DNA of 9,004 nucleotides from SIG598 sp045538015 (GCA_045538015.1 JAZSQO010000166.1:1-9004); one strand, 5' to 3'. Positions 1-6,762 are shown, counted from the first letter of the stretch. Program-made: numbers and translations. Notes: generated from the letters alone by a model not told the origin.

Positions 1-1
1 C

Positions 2-154
2 GACTCCACCGTCCTGCGCCGCTGGCTGGCCGGCTGGGGCGTCACCCTCAACGTCTCCAACGCCGACGTCAACAACGACGGCAAGGTCGACATGAAGGAC
101 TCCACCATCCTGCGCAGATATCTGGCGGGATGGCCGGGTGGGGCGCTGGTGTGA
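2..154 (+). CDS. C-terminal end of a dockerin-containing protein (5' truncated by window edge)
   Basis: Only the last 50 codons and a TGA stop are present. They encode most of a type I dockerin: the end of the first calcium-binding repeat (DSTVLRRWLAGW) and a complete second repeat with the loop DVNNDGKVDMKD, which has Asp/Asn at loop positions 1, 3, 5, 9 and 12, followed by the helix STILRRYLAGW. Dockerins are known to bind cohesin modules on scaffoldins or cell-surface anchors, so the parent protein is probably secreted; its other domains lie outside the window. The second repeat and its helix are identical in protein sequence to the end of the next gene (ending at 2196), and the DNA is nearly identical too, so the two genes share a recently copied or homogenised 3' end. 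By analogy the missing part could be another LRR protein, but that is a guess. Confidence 0.85.
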   Translation, partial: DSTVLRRWLAGWGVTLNVSNADVNNDGKVDMKDSTILRRYLAGWPGGALV

Positions 155-187
155 GTCTTTAACACCTGAAACGGCAATACATGAATG

Positions 188-223
188 CGCCCCGCGCTTC
201 CCGGACATGGGAGGCGCGGGGCG
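188..223 (+). terminator. GC-rich hairpin terminator after the first dockerin gene
   Basis: A 15-bp stem (188-202 with 209-223, one G-T wobble) closes a 6-base loop. It lies 33 bp after the stop codon. The following sequence has T-rich patches (TGTTGCGTTT) but no true T-run, so it is a plausible though not textbook Rho-independent terminator. The same stem recurs at 2230-2265 with a different loop. Confidence 0.7.
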
Positions 224-270
224 TGTTGCGTTTGTAGAGGAAACGAGTATAGATTTGTGCAGCATTAATC

Positions 271-299
271 TTGAAACATTGATTGGAGAGTAATATAAT
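271..299 (+). promoter_or_regulatory. Sigma-A promoter of the LRR-dockerin gene
   Basis: A TTGAAA -35 box (271-276) and a perfect TATAAT -10 box (294-299) are separated by exactly 17 bp. Transcription would start near 306, giving a leader of about 75 nt before the ATG at 382. The promoter lies inside the repeated segment shared with 2281-2340, where both boxes have decayed. Confidence 0.8.
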
Positions 300-309
300 C
301 AATATGGTG

Positions 310-341
310 TTATGTGCGCTTTAATTTTGCCGCGCACATAA
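310..341. repeat. Perfect inverted repeat at the start of the leader
   Basis: Arms 310-319 and 332-341 (core TATGTGCGC / GCGCACATA) are perfectly complementary over 10 bp, with a 12-base AT-rich loop. It begins a few bases after the predicted transcription start. It could fold as a 5'-end hairpin in the mRNA or act as a repressor operator. No T-run follows, so it is not a terminator. It has no counterpart after the second repeat copy. Confidence 0.65.
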
Positions 342-368
342 AATAAATCCGAAAATTTGCTGGAATAT

Positions 369-374
369 GGAGGG
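369..374 (+). promoter_or_regulatory. Ribosome binding site fixing the start at 382
   Basis: GGAGGG lies 7 bases before the ATG at 382. An in-frame ATG at 367 has no Shine-Dalgarno sequence before it and overlaps this site, so 382 is the better start; it also gives a normal MKK-type signal peptide. Confidence 0.8.
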
Positions 375-381
375 CGGAAAT

Positions 382-2196
382 ATGAAAAAGATAATTGCGA
401 CGATACTGTTGCTTGTGGTGGTTATCGGTACGGTGGTTATCGGCGTGCCGGAGGAGGGGATGCGCCTCGGCTTCGGCTTGAATGCCGTCGCTGCGAGTGA
501 GGCTGACAGCGTTTTTGTCGAAATGGATGTAATATCCCCGAAAAATGCCGGCGGAGTTGAGGGCGATGGTGTTTTCTCTATTGAAAGCGGCGTTTGCGGC
601 GAGAACCTGACATGGGAATTTACCAGTGATAATGTACTTACTATTTCCGGTACCGGCGATATGTATGACTATTCTAACGAGCTGGGGAATTACTGCCCGT
701 GGTTCATATACATTTATGAACTGATATGGATTGAAGATCCGAATGACATCTATGGCATGGAGGGCGACTATTATTGCGCAAACCATGTGGTAATCGAAGA
801 GGGTGTTACAAGCGTTGGCAACTATGCTTTCAACAGTGGATATATGATTTCCGATATTGTTCTGCCCTCGACGCTGAAACGGATAGGGGATTATGCGATA
901 GGCTGTAGAGCGGAAACAATCACTCTGCCTGCTGCTGTGACCGAAATAGGCGAAGGCGCGTTTTCGGGCTGTAGCCGCCTGAAAAACATAGAGGTCGAAC
1001 CGGGCAGCAGCGCCTACTGCGATGTAGACGGTGTACTCTTTGACAAGGATGTGGAAACTCTCATAATTTATCCTGCGGGAAGAGAAGAGGAATCGTACTC
1101 GGTTCCGTCGACTGTGAAAGAGGTCGGTGACCACGCCTTTGAAGGGTATCATACTCCGCTGAAAGAAATACATTTTCCAAAGATTGTTGAGAAAATCGGC
1201 GCATACAGCTTTGCGTGGAATGAGTCAATTGAAAATTTTCCAATCCCTCCATATGTGACCTCGATCGGTGACTACGCTTTCTATGGCAGCGACATAAAGG
1301 AAATCGTTGTGCCGCGCAATGTCACCGACTGGGGCGAATGGACTTTTTACAAGAGCGGGCTGGAAAAGATCACCATTATGGAGGGAGTTACAGCAATTCC
1401 AAAGGGCACATTTTATTACTGCGATCTGGAAACGGCGTGGATCCCCTCTTCTGTAAAATCTATAGGAGAATCCGCTTTTGCGTTTGGACCGCGAGAAGTG
1501 TATTACGCAGGCAGTGAAGCGGATTGGAACAAGATAGATGGCTTCCATGACGACAATCAGGGCTTGCTTGATGCCACAGTTTACTTTGGCGATGGCAGCG
1601 TAAAGCGTACACTCTTCGGAGATTACAGCGTTTCAGCTACGCTGAAGACGGGCGAGAGTTCCGTTGACTCATCTGCGGAGCTTGTGGTCGAGGAGATAGA
1701 GGACACCGAAAAAGTGATTGAGGATACCCTTGATGCACTTGGCAGGGAGTACTCGCTTTATGATATCCGGTTCATGAAGAATGAGTCGGAAATACAGCCT
1801 TCTGACCCGGTCACAATCAGGCTGGAAATGTACTATGACGAGGATGTTGATTACGACCGATACAAGGTGTATTCAATCAATGAAGATGGTACATATGAGG
1901 ACAGGAATGCCTCGTATTATATCAGTGGGTATTATGTGTACTTCACATTCGAGGCCGATCATTTCAGCTATTATGCGCTGGTTGACAGCACACCACGCCT
2001 CCCTGGCGATGTCGATGGCGACGGAAAGATATCCTTGATCGACTCCGCGCTTATGCGCCGCTGGCTGGCCGATTGGTGGCTCGATTCCTTTGTGGAAGGC
2101 AACGCCGACGTCAACAACGACGGCAAGGTGGATATGAAGGACTCCACCATCCTGCGCAGATATCTGGCCGGATGGCCGGGTGTGGTGCTGAAGTAA
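382..2196 (+). CDS. Secreted BspA-like leucine-rich-repeat protein with C-terminal type I dockerin
   Basis: The 604-residue product starts with a signal peptide (MKKIIATILLLVVV core, probable cleavage near AVAA-38). Residues 68-96 (SGVCGENLTW, LTISGTGDMYDY) match a small N-terminal module common in clostridial surface proteins. About 130-380 holds LRR_5/BspA repeats of the type IGDYAF...I.LP..V..IG, including a short insert near GVLFDKDVETLIIYP, and it ends in the family-typical VYYAGSEADWNKI segment. About 410-535 is a beta-rich region ending HFSYYALVD. Residues 542-604 form a dockerin with two intact calcium loops, DVDGDGKISLID and DVNNDGKVDMKD. BspA repeats mediate adhesion or protein binding in several bacteria; no catalytic domain is seen, so the ligand is unknown. 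The LRR part uses more A/T-ending codons than the GC-rich dockerin tail, which suggests domain shuffling. It is probably monocistronic between its own promoter and terminator. Confidence 0.9.
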   Translation: MKKIIATILLLVVVIGTVVIGVPEEGMRLGFGLNAVAASEADSVFVEMDVISPKNAGGVEGDGVFSIESGVCGENLTWEFTSDNVLTISGTGDMYDYSNELGNYCPWFIYIYELIWIEDPNDIYGMEGDYYCANHVVIEEGVTSVGNYAFNSGYMISDIVLPSTLKRIGDYAIGCRAETITLPAAVTEIGEGAFSGCSRLKNIEVEPGSSAYCDVDGVLFDKDVETLIIYPAGREEESYSVPSTVKEVGDHAFEGYHTPLKEIHFPKIVEKIGAYSFAWNESIENFPIPPYVTSIGDYAFYGSDIKEIVVPRNVTDWGEWTFYKSGLEKITIMEGVTAIPKGTFYYCDLETAWIPSSVKSIGESAFAFGPREVYYAGSEADWNKIDGFHDDNQGLLDATVYFGDGSVKRTLFGDYSVSATLKTGESSVDSSAELVVEEIEDTEKVIEDTLDALGREYSLYDIRFMKNESEIQPSDPVTIRLEMYYDEDVDYDRYKVYSINEDGTYEDRNASYYISGYYVYFTFEADHFSYYALVDSTPRLPGDVDGDGKISLIDSALMRRWLADWWLDSFVEGNADVNNDGKVDMKDSTILRRYLAGWPGVVLK

Positions 2197-2345
2197 GTCT
2201 CTGACTCCTGAAACGGCAATACATGAATGCGCCCCGCGCTTCCCGAAAATGGGAGGCGCGGGGCGCGGCGTTTGGAGAGGAAACGCGTGTAGATTTGTGC
2301 ATCATTAATCCTGAAGCACAGACTGGAGGATGATCTGATACAGAA
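2040..2345 (+). repeat. Repeat copy 2: dockerin 3' end, terminator and decayed promoter
   Basis: This is the partner of bases 1-305. After the terminator, the positions matching the TTGAAA and TATAAT boxes of copy 1 read CTGAAG (2311-2316) and TCTGAT (2334-2339), so the promoter is weak or dead here. No LRR gene follows this copy. Confidence 0.85.
2230..2265 (+). terminator. GC-rich hairpin terminator after the LRR-dockerin gene
   Basis: A 15-bp stem (2230-2244 with 2251-2265, one G-T wobble) has the same arms as the hairpin at 188-223 but a different loop (GAAAAT instead of GGACAT). It is 33 bp after the stop codon, as in the first copy. No clear T-run follows, so termination is inferred from position and stem strength. 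Confidence 0.7.
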
Positions 2346-2506
2346 CGAGGAAACACAAATAACAGAAAAACCATCTATAGCAAAATTGTTCACGACGCAT
2401 CGAGCACAGCTTATACTATTACTTGATAGAAAGCTTTAACAGTGAAAACGAGGATGATTTGATGCCAGACAAGGATAACGACGACGGGGGGCTGGCGCCC
2501 GCCTAG
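2293..2506 (+). pseudogene. Overlapping open-frame remnants, possible decayed gene
   Basis: One frame is open from 2293 to the TAA at 2437-2439 without ATG or GTG and reads like a hydrophilic then amphipathic segment (EKPSIAKLFTTHRAQLILLL). A second frame is open from 2381 to the TAG at 2504-2506 and continues with LIESFNSENEDDLMPDKDND; it overlaps the first by about 60 bases. A single frameshift would join them into about 70 codons. I recognise no family. It could be a degraded coding remnant or chance open frames; the evidence is weak. Confidence 0.25.
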
Positions 2507-2520
2507 GAGGCAGACGAAGT

Positions 2521-2562
2521 ATGGCGCAAATCAGTCCGTTTGCAACTAAATATTTCTATTAA
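2521..2562 (+). CDS. Possible 13-residue leader-like ORF (MAQISPFATKYFY)
   Basis: A strong AGGAGG at 2505-2510 lies 10 bases before the ATG at 2521, which opens 13 codons ending in TAA. The TAG stop of the frame ending at 2506 sits inside that ribosome binding site, the kind of overlap seen in coupled genes. The peptide matches nothing I know. It may be a leader peptide, the front of a gene that was truncated, or chance. It is about 200 bp before lacZ. Confidence 0.25.
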   Translation: MAQISPFATKYFY

Positions 2563-2661
2563 ATAATAGTATTATACATCACCCGAAAGCCTAACGCAAC
2601 TTATCAGTATCATTTTGTGCATATATCGTTCTATTGTGTTTATAGAACCTTGGTAAAACAG

Positions 2662-2670
2662 TGATAGAAT
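2662..2670 (+). promoter_or_regulatory. Candidate extended -10 promoter for lacZ
   Basis: TGATAGAAT fits an extended -10 element (TG, one base, then TAGAAT at 2665-2670). There is no good -35 box at the normal distance, which extended -10 promoters tolerate. Transcription would begin near 2677, about 88 nt before the ATG. A rival weak pair is TTGCAA (2540-2545) with AATAAT (2562-2567), spacer 16 bp. Confidence 0.4.
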
Positions 2671-2696
2671 ATAGACAGAACCAAAAACGACCGCTT

Positions 2697-2722
2697 GCGG
2701 CGTATCATAAAGTATATGCCGC
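2697..2722. repeat. Inverted repeat in the lacZ leader
   Basis: Arms 2697-2705 (GCGGCGTAT) and 2714-2722 (ATATGCCGC) pair over 9 bp with one G-T wobble around an 8-base loop. It sits between the candidate -10 box and the ribosome binding site, where a repressor operator or regulatory mRNA hairpin could act. A competing small hairpin, CCGCTTGCGG at 2691-2700, overlaps its left arm, so alternative folds are possible. Confidence 0.5.
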
Positions 2723-2750
2723 GCTGTGCGCTTGAAAATACCGGCCGAAC

Positions 2751-2756
2751 AGGAGG
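2751..2756 (+). promoter_or_regulatory. Ribosome binding site fixing the lacZ start
   Basis: AGGAGG lies 8 bases before the ATG at 2765. The reading frame is open upstream to a GTG at 2726, but that start lacks such a site and would add 13 residues not typical of the family. Confidence 0.85.
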
Positions 2757-2764
2757 AACAATCA

Positions 2765-5761
2765 ATGAAACCCACTCTTAGCTGGCTTTCCGACCCCGAG
2801 GTATTTCAGATCAACCGGGAAAAAGCCCATTCCGACCACGCTGTCATCACTCCCGAGGGCGGCCTTCGGCAGAGCCTGAACGGTCGGTGGCGTTTTGCCT
2901 ATTCTCAGAAGCCGGAGGAGCGTCCGGCGGACTTCTTCATGGAGAACAGCGACCTTTACGGCTTTTCCGAGATAGATGTTCCCGGCCACATCCAGCTGCA
3001 GGGCTGGGGCGAATGCCACTATGTCAACAACCAGTATCCATGGGAGGGACATGAACAGCTGCTCCCGCCGCAGATACCTCAGAGGAGCAATCCGGTGGGC
3101 AGCTATGTGTGCTTCTTTGACACTGACACCGCCCTCCTTGGCAAGAGAACCTTCCTCAGCTTTCAGGGCGTGGAAACGGCTATGTATGTCTGGCTCAACG
3201 GCCAGTTTGTGGGCTACGCCGAGGATTCCTTCACGCCCTCGGAGTTTGACATCACGCCTTATATCAGAGAGAAGAACAATCGTCTCGCCGTTGAGGTGTA
3301 TCGCTACAGCACCGCCAGCTGGCTGGAGGATCAGGACTTCTGGCGCTTTTCCGGCATCTTCCGTGACGTGTTCGTCTACGCCGTTCCCGAGGCTCATGTC
3401 CGGGATATGAAGCTCACCGCCGACTACGATTGGGAGACGGGAGAGGGCATACTTTCGGCAAAGCTCGAGACCGAGGGCGACGCTCCCTTCCGGGCGGGAT
3501 ATACCCTCAGCGATTCCGAGGGCCATATCCTCTGGGCTGGCGACAGCCTCCCGGAGCAGGTCAGGCTTCCCGGCGTGCGCCCGTGGAGCGCCGAGTGCCC
3601 TGCCCTTTACACCTTCGCCGCCGAGCTGACCGCGCCCGACGGCAGCCTGATTGAACGGGCCGAGACCGAGGTGGGCTTCCGCCGCTTCGAGCTGAAAGAC
3701 GGCCTGATGTGCCTCAACGGCAGGCGCGTTGTGTTCAGAGGTATCAACCGCCACGAATTCAGCGCCGAAAATGGCCGGGTCATAACCGAGGAGGAAATGC
3801 TCGCCGACATCCTCTTCATGAAGCGGTGCAATATCAACGCCGTGCGCACCAGCCACTATCCCAACGACTCCCGCTGGTACCGACTGTGCGACCGATACGG
3901 TCTCTATCTCATCGACGAAGCCAACCTCGAGACCCACGGCACATGGCAGATAATGGGAGAATGCAGGCCGGAATACAATGTGCCCGGCTCTCTGCCTGAA
4001 TGGAAGGAGGCGGTGCTGGACAGAGCACGCTCAATGTACGAGCGGGACAAGAACCATCCCAGCGTGCTTATCTGGTCCTGCGGAAACGAATCCTACTGCG
4101 GCGACGACATCGCTGCCATGGCCGAATACTTCCACCGGGAGGACAGCACCCGGCTGGTGCATTACGAGGGCGTGGTGTGGAACCGGAAATACGACCACAT
4201 CACCGACATGGAGAGCCGGATGTACGCAAAGCCCGCCGAGGTAGAGGAATATCTCAAAAAGAACACCGGCAAGCCCTACATCAGCTGCGAGTATATGCAC
4301 GCCATGGGCAATTCCCTCGGCGGAATGCACCTCTACACCGAGCTGGAGGATAAATACGAGGCCTATCAGGGCGGCTTCATCTGGGATTACATCGATCAGG
4401 CGCTCTGGCTGACCGACGAGGACGGCGAGCGATACCTTGCCGCCGGCGGCGACTTTGACAGCCGCCCCAGCGACTACGGCTTCTGCGCCAACGGTATAGT
4501 CTATGCCGACCGCACGCCCTCGCCCAAGGCGCAGGAGGTCAGAGCGCTCTACGCCGACATCCGGCTCAGAATTGAAAAGGGACTGCTGACCGTGGAGAAC
4601 CGCCGGCTCTTTACGGGCACGGAGGATTGCATCTTCCGCGTCACTCTTGAGCGGGAGGGCGAGCTTATCGGCAGCGAGCGGCTGCGGCTCAATGTTCCGG
4701 CGGGCGAATCGGCCGCGGCGAATATCTCCCTCCGAGTGCCCGAGAAAGCGGGAGAATATGTCTTCACCGCCTCCGCGCTCCTTGACACAGACACCCTCTG
4801 GGCGGACAAAGGTCATGAGCTGTCCTTTGCCCAGGAGGTGGTCACCGTAGCCGGAGAAGAAAAGAAATGCGGCGCCAAGGCCAATATTGTGTACGGCGAC
4901 TTTTGCGTGGGCGTACACGCGGAAGGCTTTGAGATGATCTTTGACAGGCGGGAGGGCGGTATTGTGTCTCTCGTTTATGGCGGCGAGGAGTTTATTACCC
5001 GGGTGCCAAAGGTCAGCTTCTGGCGAGCCATGACCGACAACGACACCGGCGCGGGCTATCCCTCTCAGCTGGCTCAGTGGAAGATCGCCGGCAGCAATTC
5101 ACAACTGCTGACCGACCGGACGGTCACGGAGGAGCACTCCGACCGCCTCGACATCACCTTTGTCTGGCTTGCGCCCACCGTGCCCGCCTTTGAGTACAAG
5201 GTTACCTACAGCGCCTTTTTCGACGGCCGTCTGGGAATGCGGGTGGATTATCCCGGCGCGGAGGGACTGAGCGATATGCCGGCCTTCGCCGTTGACTTCA
5301 AGATGAAAAAGAAATATGGCAATTTCACCTTCTATGGCCTTGGCCCGGAGGAAAACGGCATTGACCGCCGCAAAGGCGCCCGGCTGGGGCTGTTCAGCTC
5401 CACCGCCGAGGCCAATCTCCCCGGATATCTCAACCCGCAGGAGTGCGGAGCGCGCACCAGCGTGCGGTATCTGAAGCTCCACGACGACGCCGGCAGAGGC
5501 ATCAGCTTTACCAGGGCGAACAAGGCGCTTGCGGTGAGCGTGCTGCCCTACAGCTGCGGAGAGCTGGAAAATGCCTCCCGCGTGGGAGCTCTGCCGGTGT
5601 CCCGGTTCACATGGGTGCGCGTGGCCGCCGAGCAGATGGGCGTGGGCGGCGACGATTCATGGGGCGCTCCGGTTCACGAAGAATATATGCTCCCCTCCGA
5701 ATGTCCGAGAAGCCTTGCCTTTGTCCTCGCTCCGATCTCTTCCTCCTGCAGCGGCTCTTGA
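2765..5761 (+). CDS. lacZ: Beta-galactosidase, glycoside hydrolase family 2 (LacZ type)
   Basis: The product has 998 residues, close to the 1023 of E. coli LacZ, with the full five-domain layout: an N-terminal jelly roll (DQDFWRFSGIFRDV, Asp191 matching E. coli Asp201), an immunoglobulin-like domain, a TIM barrel and the C-terminal Bgal_small_N region. Barrel motifs include RTSHYP (His364), DEANLETHG (Glu389 and His391 as magnesium ligands), CGNES with acid/base Glu442, ISCEYMHAMGNS with nucleophile Glu509, and GGFIWDYIDQAL (Trp540). GVGGDDSW near the end supplies the C-terminal active-site tryptophan (Trp966). It should hydrolyse lactose or other beta-galactosides with retention of configuration. 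No signal peptide is visible, so a cytosolic enzyme is expected. No permease, regulator or other Leloir-pathway gene is adjacent. No terminator follows; transcripts probably read on into the gene at 5827. All key residues are present, with no sign of frameshift. Confidence 0.97.
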   Translation: MKPTLSWLSDPEVFQINREKAHSDHAVITPEGGLRQSLNGRWRFAYSQKPEERPADFFMENSDLYGFSEIDVPGHIQLQGWGECHYVNNQYPWEGHEQLLPPQIPQRSNPVGSYVCFFDTDTALLGKRTFLSFQGVETAMYVWLNGQFVGYAEDSFTPSEFDITPYIREKNNRLAVEVYRYSTASWLEDQDFWRFSGIFRDVFVYAVPEAHVRDMKLTADYDWETGEGILSAKLETEGDAPFRAGYTLSDSEGHILWAGDSLPEQVRLPGVRPWSAECPALYTFAAELTAPDGSLIERAETEVGFRRFELKDGLMCLNGRRVVFRGINRHEFSAENGRVITEEEMLADILFMKRCNINAVRTSHYPNDSRWYRLCDRYGLYLIDEANLETHGTWQIMGECRPEYNVPGSLPEWKEAVLDRARSMYERDKNHPSVLIWSCGNESYCGDDIAAMAEYFHREDSTRLVHYEGVVWNRKYDHITDMESRMYAKPAEVEEYLKKNTGKPYISCEYMHAMGNSLGGMHLYTELEDKYEAYQGGFIWDYIDQALWLTDEDGERYLAAGGDFDSRPSDYGFCANGIVYADRTPSPKAQEVRALYADIRLRIEKGLLTVENRRLFTGTEDCIFRVTLEREGELIGSERLRLNVPAGESAAANISLRVPEKAGEYVFTASALLDTDTLWADKGHELSFAQEVVTVAGEEKKCGAKANIVYGDFCVGVHAEGFEMIFDRREGGIVSLVYGGEEFITRVPKVSFWRAMTDNDTGAGYPSQLAQWKIAGSNSQLLTDRTVTEEHSDRLDITFVWLAPTVPAFEYKVTYSAFFDGRLGMRVDYPGAEGLSDMPAFAVDFKMKKKYGNFTFYGLGPEENGIDRRKGARLGLFSSTAEANLPGYLNPQECGARTSVRYLKLHDDAGRGISFTRANKALAVSVLPYSCGELENASRVGALPVSRFTWVRVAAEQMGVGGDDSWGAPVHEEYMLPSECPRSLAFVLAPISSSCSGS

Positions 5762-5786
5762 TTTTGCGGCTTGTTCGATATATAAT
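5758..5786 (+). promoter_or_regulatory. Sigma-A promoter overlapping the lacZ stop codon
   Basis: TTGATT (5758-5763) and TATAAT (5781-5786) are spaced by 17 bp. The -35 box contains the TGA stop of lacZ (5759-5761). A transcript would start near 5793, about 34 nt before the ATG at 5827, giving that gene its own expression besides any read-through from lacZ. Confidence 0.75.
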
Positions 5787-5826
5787 TTCTCCAAGAGACC
5801 GATAGAAAACCGAGGAGATTGCGCAA

Positions 5827-6756
5827 ATGGAAAAAAGGGGAACCAAATGGTACAGTCTGTTTCTGCTTCTGCTGGTGCTGCTGGCTGTTCAGCCACTGCT
5901 GTTTCGGAGCGTAGACAGCATTTCCGAAGAACGGCCGGCGGAACCGGAGAGGGCTGAGGAGGCGGTGGTTGAGGAAACTGCCGTTGAGTGGATATATGAG
6001 CCGCTGCCCGACGGCACCGCCGTCATCTCCGGCTGCTCGGGCAGCGCCGGTCGGCTGGAAGTGCCCGGCAGCATCGACGGCCATGAGATCTCCGCCATAG
6101 GAGACAACGCCTTCGCCGGACGGAGCGACATCGCCGAGGTTACATTGCCCGCCTCGCTGTACAGAATTGACGCGGGTGCATTTGAGGGCTGTGATTCTCT
6201 CGCTGCGATAAATCTTGAGAGTGTGTCCGTCCTCGGCAGACGAGCATTTGCCGACTGTCCTCTGCTGCGGGAGGTCGTTTTCTCGGAAGAGCTGACCGAG
6301 ATAAACGAGGAGACCTTCTCGGGCTGCGTGAGCCTTTGTTCTCCTGAGTTTCCTCAGTCCCTGAACCGCATCGGCGAAAAGGCCTTCTTTGGCTGCTATT
6401 CCCTTGAGACGGTGGCGCTGGGAGGTGTGAGCGTGGAACAGTCGGCCTTTGCCGATTGCCTCCGGCTCCGTTCCTTCTCTCTGGGAGAGGGAGCCGAGGA
6501 GCTTGCCCGATATGCCCTCGGCGGCTGCACCGAGCTTCGCGAGGTGACTCTGCCTTCCACCCTGACCCACATCCGTGACGGCGCGTTCATGTACTGCTCC
6601 GCTCTCGAGCGGGTGGAAATACCCGGCACCGTGCTCAGCATAGAGCGGGACGCCTTTTCCGGCTGCCCGGCGCTGACCATCGCCGCCCCGAAGACCTCCG
6701 CCGCCTATCGTTATTCTATTTCCCACGGCATTGCATTTGAGGCTGCCGACGCGTAA
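5827..6756 (+). CDS. BspA-like LRR_5 surface protein, membrane-anchored or secreted
   Basis: The product has 309 residues. A charged start (MEKRGTKW) leads into a hydrophobic segment at about 11-26, then an acidic Glu-rich linker (30-53) with no clear signal-peptidase site, so it may stay as an N-terminal membrane anchor. From about 60 to 290 there are consecutive LRR_5 repeats of the form I.LPASLYRIDAGAFEGC and VEIPGTVLSIERDAFSGC. The end is AAPKTSAAYRYSISHGI, a tail seen in this family where the last strand precedes a Y-S---GI motif. There is no dockerin or sortase motif, unlike the LRR protein upstream. A GAGGAG site at 5812-5817 lies 9 bases before the ATG. Ligand binding or adhesion is the usual role of such repeats; no ligand can be inferred. 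It follows lacZ by 65 bp on the same strand. Confidence 0.88.
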   Translation: MEKRGTKWYSLFLLLLVLLAVQPLLFRSVDSISEERPAEPERAEEAVVEETAVEWIYEPLPDGTAVISGCSGSAGRLEVPGSIDGHEISAIGDNAFAGRSDIAEVTLPASLYRIDAGAFEGCDSLAAINLESVSVLGRRAFADCPLLREVVFSEELTEINEETFSGCVSLCSPEFPQSLNRIGEKAFFGCYSLETVALGGVSVEQSAFADCLRLRSFSLGEGAEELARYALGGCTELREVTLPSTLTHIRDGAFMYCSALERVEIPGTVLSIERDAFSGCPALTIAAPKTSAAYRYSISHGIAFEAADA

Positions 6757-6762
6757 AGCTCA

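Larger units (their letters stand above)
1..305 (+). repeat. Repeat copy 1: dockerin 3' end, terminator and promoter cassette
   Basis: Bases 1-305 align with 2040-2345 through the dockerin coding end, the stop codon, the hairpin terminator and about 80 bp beyond. The match is densest at about 61-140 and 167-260 and fades near the downstream promoter. Differences include one extra codon in copy 2 between the dockerin repeats and a 2-bp shorter segment after its hairpin. The left end is open because the window begins inside the repeat. Confidence 0.85.
2197..2764 (+). other. Gene-poor interval between the LRR-dockerin gene and lacZ
   Basis: These 568 bases hold the terminator at 2230-2265, the decayed promoter copy ending about 2345, the open-frame remnants and short ORF at 2293-2562, and an AT-rich stretch (about 2545-2680) followed by the lacZ leader. 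No tRNA, riboswitch or insertion-sequence end is recognisable. Open frames on the minus strand here show no start signal or family resemblance. Confidence 0.6.

Noticed and set aside
1..305. Repeat considered as an insertion sequence or other transposable element
   Set aside because: There are no terminal inverted repeats, target duplications or transposase; the homology simply follows a gene end, terminator and promoter.
310..1173. A 287-codon minus-strand open frame opposite the LRR-dockerin gene
   Set aside because: It overlaps the leader and signal-peptide coding region of a well-supported plus-strand gene and shows no domain.
2726..2764. A longer lacZ start at GTG 2726
   Set aside because: There is no Shine-Dalgarno at the right distance, and the ATG at 2765 has AGGAGG 8 bases upstream.
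2762..3937. A 391-codon minus-strand open frame opposite lacZ
   Set aside because: The plus strand encodes a complete LacZ with all catalytic motifs. The antisense frame has no recognisable domain and arises from G/C-ending codons of lacZ.
4031..4918. A 295-codon minus-strand open frame opposite lacZ
   Set aside because: It is an antisense shadow of conserved LacZ coding sequence with no start signal or family resemblance.
5674..6726. A 350-codon minus-strand open frame across the LRR gene
   Set aside because: It spans the lacZ end, the promoter and most of the LRR gene, whose plus-strand repeats are unmistakable; its translation resembles no family.
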